From: Bacteroidota bacterium
GTDB lineage: Bacteria > Bacteroidota > Bacteroidia > Chitinophagales > Chitinophagaceae
Length of the DNA stretch: 16,954 bases
NCBI GenBank assembly: GCA_023433265.1
Contig: JAEZDR010000181.1
Coordinates: forward strand, 1 to 16,954
Direction: 5' to 3'
In this document: one piece after another, positions 13,183-16,954 of the stretch
Layout of the letters: each line of letters starts with the position of its first letter
Numbering within the stretch: position 1 is the first letter of the stretch
Program-made: the position numbers and the translations under genes
Notes under the pieces: model-generated
Databases searched by the model: none
Told to the model about the DNA's origin: nothing
Seen by the model: only the letters and a program-made list of their open reading frames with translations

Positions 13183-14883
13183 CTAACGAACAAATGAAAG
13201 CGTTTGCGGCTTGTCTTTATGAGCCGTCATTATAAAATATTGCCCCGGAGGCAGCGTTGATACATCGATGGATAGACCCATTCCAGAAACCTTTATCCTC
13301 CGTACAACTGCACCCTGGCTGTTTACGATACACAACTCCCCTGCTGCAAACAAATCGCCTGAAATGCTAAGCCTGTCTTTCACCGGGTTGGGGTAAACCT
13401 TCAAACTTAATTTACCCTCTCCGGCAATTGTGAGAGTCAGCGTCTTGCTGTAAGCCGAAGTTCCGTCTTTATCAACCTGTACTAACCTGAAATAGTGAAC
13501 CCCTGGAGCAAGCGAACAAGTGAGATATTTATACACATGTTCACCAGCCGCCACTTCGGTAATTGCTCTGAATTGTTTACCATCTCTACTATGTTCAACA
13601 ATGAATTCTTTATTGTTTATTTCACTTAAAGTGGCCCATTCTAACAAGGCCTTATCCTGGACGGGGCGGGCAGTAAAATACTTGTAGACCACGGGCGCTA
13701 CCGTCCCTGTCGTCATCGATTTAGCATACAAGGTATTATTAACCACCCTATAAGTAAGCACAAGCTTGTTGATTTGAGTGGTATGCAACAACACATGGTT
13801 AACATCCTCCTGTGCGGCGGTCGCTGCAGACGAAGAGAGGTCTTGCCAGGCAGATCCACCTGCAACAAATTTCTTCATCCATACCTGGCTCTTTCCACCG
13901 CCGGCTCCATCAGCATACGCGAGGTAGATATCATTCTCCACTGCTGATATGGATGCAGCCATAAAACCTGATAGTGACACAGGCTGCGTCCCTACAGCAG
14001 TCCAATCTGTTCCGCTTAGGACGCTAACGAAAACCCCGAGGCCTGGTGAAACAAAACTGATATAGAGTTTACCATCTTTATTGAAGACCATTTTAGGAGT
14101 ATAACCTGCACTTGCATTTGAAACAATTGCAGTGGTGCCTGCATCCTTCCAGGCGGTGCCATCAAAGTGTTTAACTACAAGGCCGCCGCTATTATTGTTT
14201 AAAGACTGATCGTTGTAAGCTACATAAACTTTGTTTTTGATCACAGCGATGTTGATGCCTTCGTTAATGAAGATACCGGTAGGCCCATCGGAGAAGCCTG
14301 CAGGACCTAAGGTTTGCCAACCTGTAGCAGGACTACTAAGCTCGAAAACCTTTACAACGACCCTGTTTCCCAAAGATTCATCAGCGTATGCTACATAGAG
14401 TTTCTTGTCTGCGGCGGTAATGCCTGTTCCCCTGGCGGCCCCTGCAGAAAAAGCAGTGTTACCTACTTCCAGCCATTTAGCTGATGAGGGCTCGTACTTC
14501 CGCACAGTAAGTTTACCTGCATCTGGCGTTCCCATGGGTTCGGAATATGCTGCGTATACGTCCTTGCCATCGCATGTTACAGGAAAGAAATCATTGTATG
14601 GAATAGCGGGGCTGATGGCTCCGAGGTCTTCCCAAACGTTGCCGTCAAACTTTCTAACGTGTACTTTAAAATCATTCAGGTTATTGGGGCCGGTACGATC
14701 ATCAATGTAGCTCATGTAAACTGTTCCATCGCTTGCAACTGCCGAGTAGTGAACAAATGCTGCCGTTTCTGAGATAGATGTCCCTGATGTTTCCGAAGGC
14801 CCAAGCGGCATCCATGCCTGCGCAAAAGATGCGAAGGCTGCGAAAAAAGAAAATAACGTGGTCAAAGTAAAATGTCTGCTCAT
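13183..14883 (-). CDS. Secreted seven-blade propeller-like protein with T9SS sorting domain
   Basis: The 566-residue protein has a signal peptide (1-23, ending SFAQAW). From about 50 to 395 there are seven related units, each with a short V/L/I-Y-x-x-Y strand (residues 55, 109, 162, 219, 273, 319 and 374, e.g. VYMSYIDD, LYVAYADE, IYLAYADG) and, in most, a KxFDGxxW-type end, as expected for a seven-bladed beta-propeller. Next comes a fibronectin-III-like domain (about 400-487, with KALLEWATLSEINNKEFIVEHS), common just before such tails. The last part (about 490-566) has LKVYPNPVKDRLSI, GAVVRRIKV and LPPGQYFIM, the pattern of the type IX secretion C-terminal domain (TIGR04183-like), so it should be exported by T9SS and held at, or released from, the cell surface. 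No catalytic motif was found; binding of a polymer or protein is the likely role. The gene is monocistronic, with its own terminator. Confidence 0.88.
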   Translation of the reverse strand: MSRHFTLTTLFSFFAAFASFAQAWMPLGPSETSGTSISETAAFVHYSAVASDGTVYMSYIDDRTGPNNLNDFKVHVRKFDGNVWEDLGAISPAIPYNDFFPVTCDGKDVYAAYSEPMGTPDAGKLTVRKYEPSSAKWLEVGNTAFSAGAARGTGITAADKKLYVAYADESLGNRVVVKVFELSSPATGWQTLGPAGFSDGPTGIFINEGINIAVIKNKVYVAYNDQSLNNNSGGLVVKHFDGTAWKDAGTTAIVSNASAGYTPKMVFNKDGKLYISFVSPGLGVFVSVLSGTDWTAVGTQPVSLSGFMAASISAVENDIYLAYADGAGGGKSQVWMKKFVAGGSAWQDLSSSAATAAQEDVNHVLLHTTQINKLVLTYRVVNNTLYAKSMTTGTVAPVVYKYFTARPVQDKALLEWATLSEINNKEFIVEHSRDGKQFRAITEVAAGEHVYKYLTCSLAPGVHYFRLVQVDKDGTSAYSKTLTLTIAGEGKLSLKVYPNPVKDRLSISGDLFAAGELCIVNSQGAVVRRIKVSGMGLSIDVSTLPPGQYFIMTAHKDKPQTLSFVR

Positions 14884-14895
14884 ATCGCTGTTTTG

Positions 14896-14915
14896 AAAAA
14901 AGGCATCATGCCTTT
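14896..14915 (-). terminator. Terminator-like hairpin in the leader of the T9SS cargo gene
   Basis: On the minus strand a 7-bp stem (AAAGGCA / TGCCTTT, 3-base loop) continues into a six-T run and lies 12 bases before the ATG at 14883. The position, between any promoter and the start codon, suggests an attenuator or mRNA 5'-end structure. No minus-strand gene ends at it. Confidence 0.5.
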
Positions 14916-15170
14916 ATAGTATTGAATGTTGATTGCAGTAATTACGTTTACGTTTCGAAAGGGTTGTTAAAGACTACTTAAAGCGAAGCATTGTTAGTTG
15001 CTTTTCATCCGTTTAAGAGACAAGTAAGATTTTTACATCAACCAAACTGCCTGGATGTTTACCCGATGCTTTGGCCCACTCATCAACGTCTGTGGCCGGC
15101 AGTCTTACTTAAATTATCAGTCCTTAAGGCGCCTTTTCTAATGCATGTATTCATAAAGCGTCACCTGTGT
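14916..15170. other. Intergenic region without a supported gene
   Basis: This is the divergent gap between the T9SS cargo gene and the deacetylase gene, about 300 bases in all (14884-15184). I see no convincing gene. A + strand frame from 14991 overlaps the deacetylase start in another frame and has Cys/His/Leu-rich, unconserved-looking protein. A loopless 10-bp palindrome AAGGCGCCTT lies at 15126-15135. No clear minus-strand -7 box for the cargo gene was found. Confidence 0.6.
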
Positions 15171-15178
15171 TACATTTG
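15171..15178 (+). promoter_or_regulatory. Bacteroidota-type -7 box for the deacetylase gene
   Basis: TACATTTG matches TAnnTTTG exactly and ends 6 bases before the ATG at 15185. Transcription starting about 7 bases downstream of the box would begin at or next to the start codon, so the message may be leaderless. No clear TTG -33 element is seen. Confidence 0.5.
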
Positions 15179-15184
15179 CGCGAT

Positions 15185-16153
15185 ATGCCGGGCATTTTCA
15201 CTATCTCACTCGACTTTGAACTTCATTGGGGTGTCTTTGATAAACGCAACAAGGAGCAACGCCTTACCTGCTATCGCAACACTATAGCGCTTGTACCCGA
15301 GCTGCTTCATATGTTTCAGCAATACCAGGTACATGTAACCTGGGCCACTGTAGCTTCATTGTTCGCTCGTAGCTATGAAGAGTGGCAGAAGCTTAGCCCA
15401 CAGTTGAAGCCTACTTACGCTAATACAGCAAATTCAGCTTACGTATATATTGATAAAAATGGCTTTGATACCGTTGCACACCTTGCATCAAAAGAAGTAT
15501 TGGAGATAGAGCAATATGAGGGGCAAGAACTGGCAACGCATACTTACTCGCATTACTATTGCCTGGAAGAAGGACAGACCGCCCAGCAGTTTGACGCTGA
15601 CCTTAAGGCCGTGAATGCTGCATCTGATGCTTTGGGAGTACCAAGGCCTACCTCTATTGTGTTTCCCAGGAACCAATTTAACCAGCGCTACCTATCTGTT
15701 TGTTACCAAAACGGCATCACGGTTATCAGGTCCAATCCGGCCAAATGGTTCTGGAGTGCCATTACCGAAGAAAAGACTACCCTGGTTAGAAAGCTGCTAC
15801 GCACCGGCGACACTTACTTACCTATTGGTGGAAAGATGACCTACCCGCTAAGCGCCATCAAACCTAAAGAAGGAATGCCATTGGAGCTTCCGGCCAGTAG
15901 GTTCCTGAGAAGCTACGACGCCAAAAGGCCGGTACTGAATAAGCTAAGGCTGCGCCGAATACTGAATGAAATGACTTATGCAGCCGAACATAGCGAGTGT
16001 TACCATCTTTGGTGGCATCCTGAACAGTTTGGCGATTACCCGGCAGAAAGCCTTGCAGACCTCACCATTATCCTTCAGCATTATCGTCACCTGCAGCATA
16101 AGCTGGGCATGACGAGCCTGAACATGCGGGAGTATCGCGATATAATTACTTAG
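15185..16153 (+). CDS. Polysaccharide deacetylase (NodB-homology) family protein
   Basis: The 322-residue protein opens with SLDFELHWG (8-16), the first NodB motif in which Asp10 would be the catalytic base or metal ligand. The second motif is THTYSHYY (118-125), giving the metal-binding His119-x-x-x-His123. VFPRNQFNQRY follows in the position of the third motif (RxPxG-like), and WWHPEQFGDYP near the C-terminus supplies the late His. These match the CE4-like deacetylase fold that removes acyl groups from sugar polymers, here in a divergent branch that keeps all metal ligands. There is no signal peptide, so it probably acts in the cytoplasm on a glycan precursor or sugar-lipid. The frame opens at a GTG (15167) that overlaps the -7 box; the ATG at 15185 is chosen because the conserved domain starts right after it. 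Confidence 0.87.
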   Translation: MPGIFTISLDFELHWGVFDKRNKEQRLTCYRNTIALVPELLHMFQQYQVHVTWATVASLFARSYEEWQKLSPQLKPTYANTANSAYVYIDKNGFDTVAHLASKEVLEIEQYEGQELATHTYSHYYCLEEGQTAQQFDADLKAVNAASDALGVPRPTSIVFPRNQFNQRYLSVCYQNGITVIRSNPAKWFWSAITEEKTTLVRKLLRTGDTYLPIGGKMTYPLSAIKPKEGMPLELPASRFLRSYDAKRPVLNKLRLRRILNEMTYAAEHSECYHLWWHPEQFGDYPAESLADLTIILQHYRHLQHKLGMTSLNMREYRDIIT

Positions 16154-16195
16154 CTGCCGCATTCAATTAGCCTGGAGGAGTAAAACACATTGTAT

Positions 16196-16203
16196 TATCT
16201 TAG
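16196..16203 (+). promoter_or_regulatory. Near-consensus -7 box for the TPM-domain gene
   Basis: TATCTTAG differs from TAnnTTTG at one base and ends 6 bases before the ATG at 16210, the same spacing as at the deacetylase gene. The evidence is weak on its own. Read-through from the deacetylase gene is also possible, as no terminator is seen in the 56-base gap. Confidence 0.3.
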
Positions 16204-16209
16204 CACATC

Positions 16210-16954
16210 ATGCGCAGGATACTCCTTTTGTTTCTTTGTTTATCTACTACCTTATTGGTAATAGGGCAAGACATTCCGGCGAGGCCTAACCCGCCCCGGC
16301 TGGTGAATGACTTTGCACAGGCGCTTTCGCCTGAGCAGGTGGCAAGCCTGGAACATGAACTAGTGGCCCTGGACGATAGTACGAGTAACCAAATAGCTAT
16401 CGTGCTGGTAAAAACCCTTAATGATTTTCCTATTGAAGAATACACGCTGAGGCTTTTTAGGCAGTGGGGTATTGGCAATAAGAAAACGAATAACGGCGTT
16501 TTGATCTTTGCTGCCATCAACGACCGCAAAGTGAGAATAGAAGTTGGATATGGGCTGGAAGGCGCCATACCCGACATTACGGCCAGAAGCATTATTGATA
16601 ACGAAATAGCTCCCGAGTTTAGGGATGGAGACTACTTTAGGGGACTGCACGCTGCTGTAGGGGCTCTTTCCAAAGCTGCCGTAGGCGAATACAAAACCAA
16701 ACGTGAGCGCAAGCGCGATGGCGGTGGAGGTGGCAGTAGCATTATTACGATAATTGTTGTGATCTTTATTCTCCTGTCGTTATTAGGAAGACGCGGTGGC
16801 GGAGGCCGAGGCGGCGGCATGATAAGCAGGCGCGGCTATGGCGGCTTCTTTCCACCCATTTTTATGGGGGGAGGTGGAAGCAGTTGGGGCGGCGGCGGTT
16901 TTGGTGGAGGAGGTTTTGGCGGCGGAGGATTCGGCGGCGGAGGATTCGGCGGTT
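16210..16954 (+). CDS. TPM-domain (YgcG-like) membrane protein with Gly-rich tail, cut by window end
   Basis: The first 248 residues are present; the end is outside the window. A signal peptide (1-20, ending VIGQ) is followed by PNPPRLVNDFAQALSPEQVASLE (27-49) and NQIAIVLVKTLNDFPIEEYTLRLFRQWGIGNKKTNNGVLIF (60-100), then RKVRIEVGYGLEGAIPD (106-122), which are the hallmarks of the TPM domain (TPM_phosphatase / YgcG family, residues about 30-155). One membrane helix lies at about 178-192, then an Arg/Gly stretch and GGGGF repeats (from 227). The domain faces the periplasm. Family members have been tied to phosphatase activity, photosystem repair and membrane-protein handling, but the function in Bacteroidota is not established. 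Bacteroidota often pair such a gene with a LemA-type gene; none is visible here, but it could lie downstream. Confidence 0.9.
   Translation, partial: MRRILLLFLCLSTTLLVIGQDIPARPNPPRLVNDFAQALSPEQVASLEHELVALDDSTSNQIAIVLVKTLNDFPIEEYTLRLFRQWGIGNKKTNNGVLIFAAINDRKVRIEVGYGLEGAIPDITARSIIDNEIAPEFRDGDYFRGLHAAVGALSKAAVGEYKTKRERKRDGGGGGSSIITIIVVIFILLSLLGRRGGGGRGGGMISRRGYGGFFPPIFMGGGGSSWGGGGFGGGGFGGGGFGGGGFGG
16888..16954 (+). repeat. In-frame tandem repeat coding GGGGF units
   Basis: Three full Gly4-Phe units and the start of another are visible before the window ends, with a leading Gly4-Phe at 16888-16902. The last two units are exact 15-base copies (16918-16932 and 16933-16947). The repeat continues past the edge. 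Confidence 0.9.

Noticed and set aside
14991..15287. + strand frame of 98 codons before the deacetylase gene
   Set aside because: It runs 100 bases into the deacetylase gene in another frame, and its Cys/His/Leu composition does not suggest a real protein.
16200..16820. Minus-strand frames opposite the TPM gene, including a Pro/Arg-rich one
   Set aside because: The Pro-rich peptide is the antisense of Gly codons in the TPM tail, and the others lack any domain.

Overview
The window reads as chromosomal DNA of a Bacteroidota bacterium, most likely a Chitinophagaceae-type member of the phylum (lineage is inferred). The signs are a TonB-dependent receptor, a secreted protein with a type IX secretion (T9SS) C-terminal sorting domain, Bacteroidota-style -7 boxes (TAnnTTTG) close to start codons, AT-rich leaders without Shine-Dalgarno sites, and an ECF sigma/anti-sigma/Spy-like cluster. 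I see no tRNA, rRNA, CRISPR array, insertion sequence or phage gene. Both edges cut through genes.

Left part (1-4200): the 5' part of a TonB-dependent receptor gene (minus strand) diverges from a secreted endonuclease/exonuclease/phosphatase (EEP) family protein that ends in a clear terminator. A 67-aa unknown protein follows. It runs tail-to-tail into an RluE-type rRNA pseudouridine synthase, and the two stop codons share one CTAG. About 270 bases follow without a confident gene, but they hold a minus-strand terminator-like hairpin and other structured elements. Next comes a stand-alone LpxD-type acyltransferase.

Middle (4200-8576, all minus strand): an extended-SDR NAD(P)-dependent epimerase/reductase and a 3-hydroxybutyryl-CoA dehydrogenase form a two-gene unit. 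Upstream of it lies a compact unit of ECF sigma factor, single-pass anti-sigma-like membrane protein and periplasmic Spy/CpxP-like protein, which looks like an envelope-stress module. The cytoplasmic part of the anti-sigma-like protein carries an internal repeat built around a VP-x-x-YF-x-x-L motif. A 64-aa two-helix membrane protein lies before the unit.

Right part (8577-16954): a tightly packed ABC transporter / HlyD-type adaptor / TolC-type outer membrane protein operon forms an apparent tripartite envelope-spanning exporter. The ABC ATPase domain has an intact Walker A and Q-loop, but its signature, Walker B aspartate and H-loop histidine are all replaced. Convergent to it is a T9SS cargo protein with seven repeated beta-propeller-like blades. 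After that come a NodB-type polysaccharide deacetylase and a TPM-domain (YgcG-like) membrane protein with a GGGGF repeat tail, cut by the window end.

No clearly new defence or mobile system is visible. The most unusual items are the degenerate exporter ATPase, the repeat module of the anti-sigma-like protein, and the terminator-like hairpins placed directly in front of two start codons.
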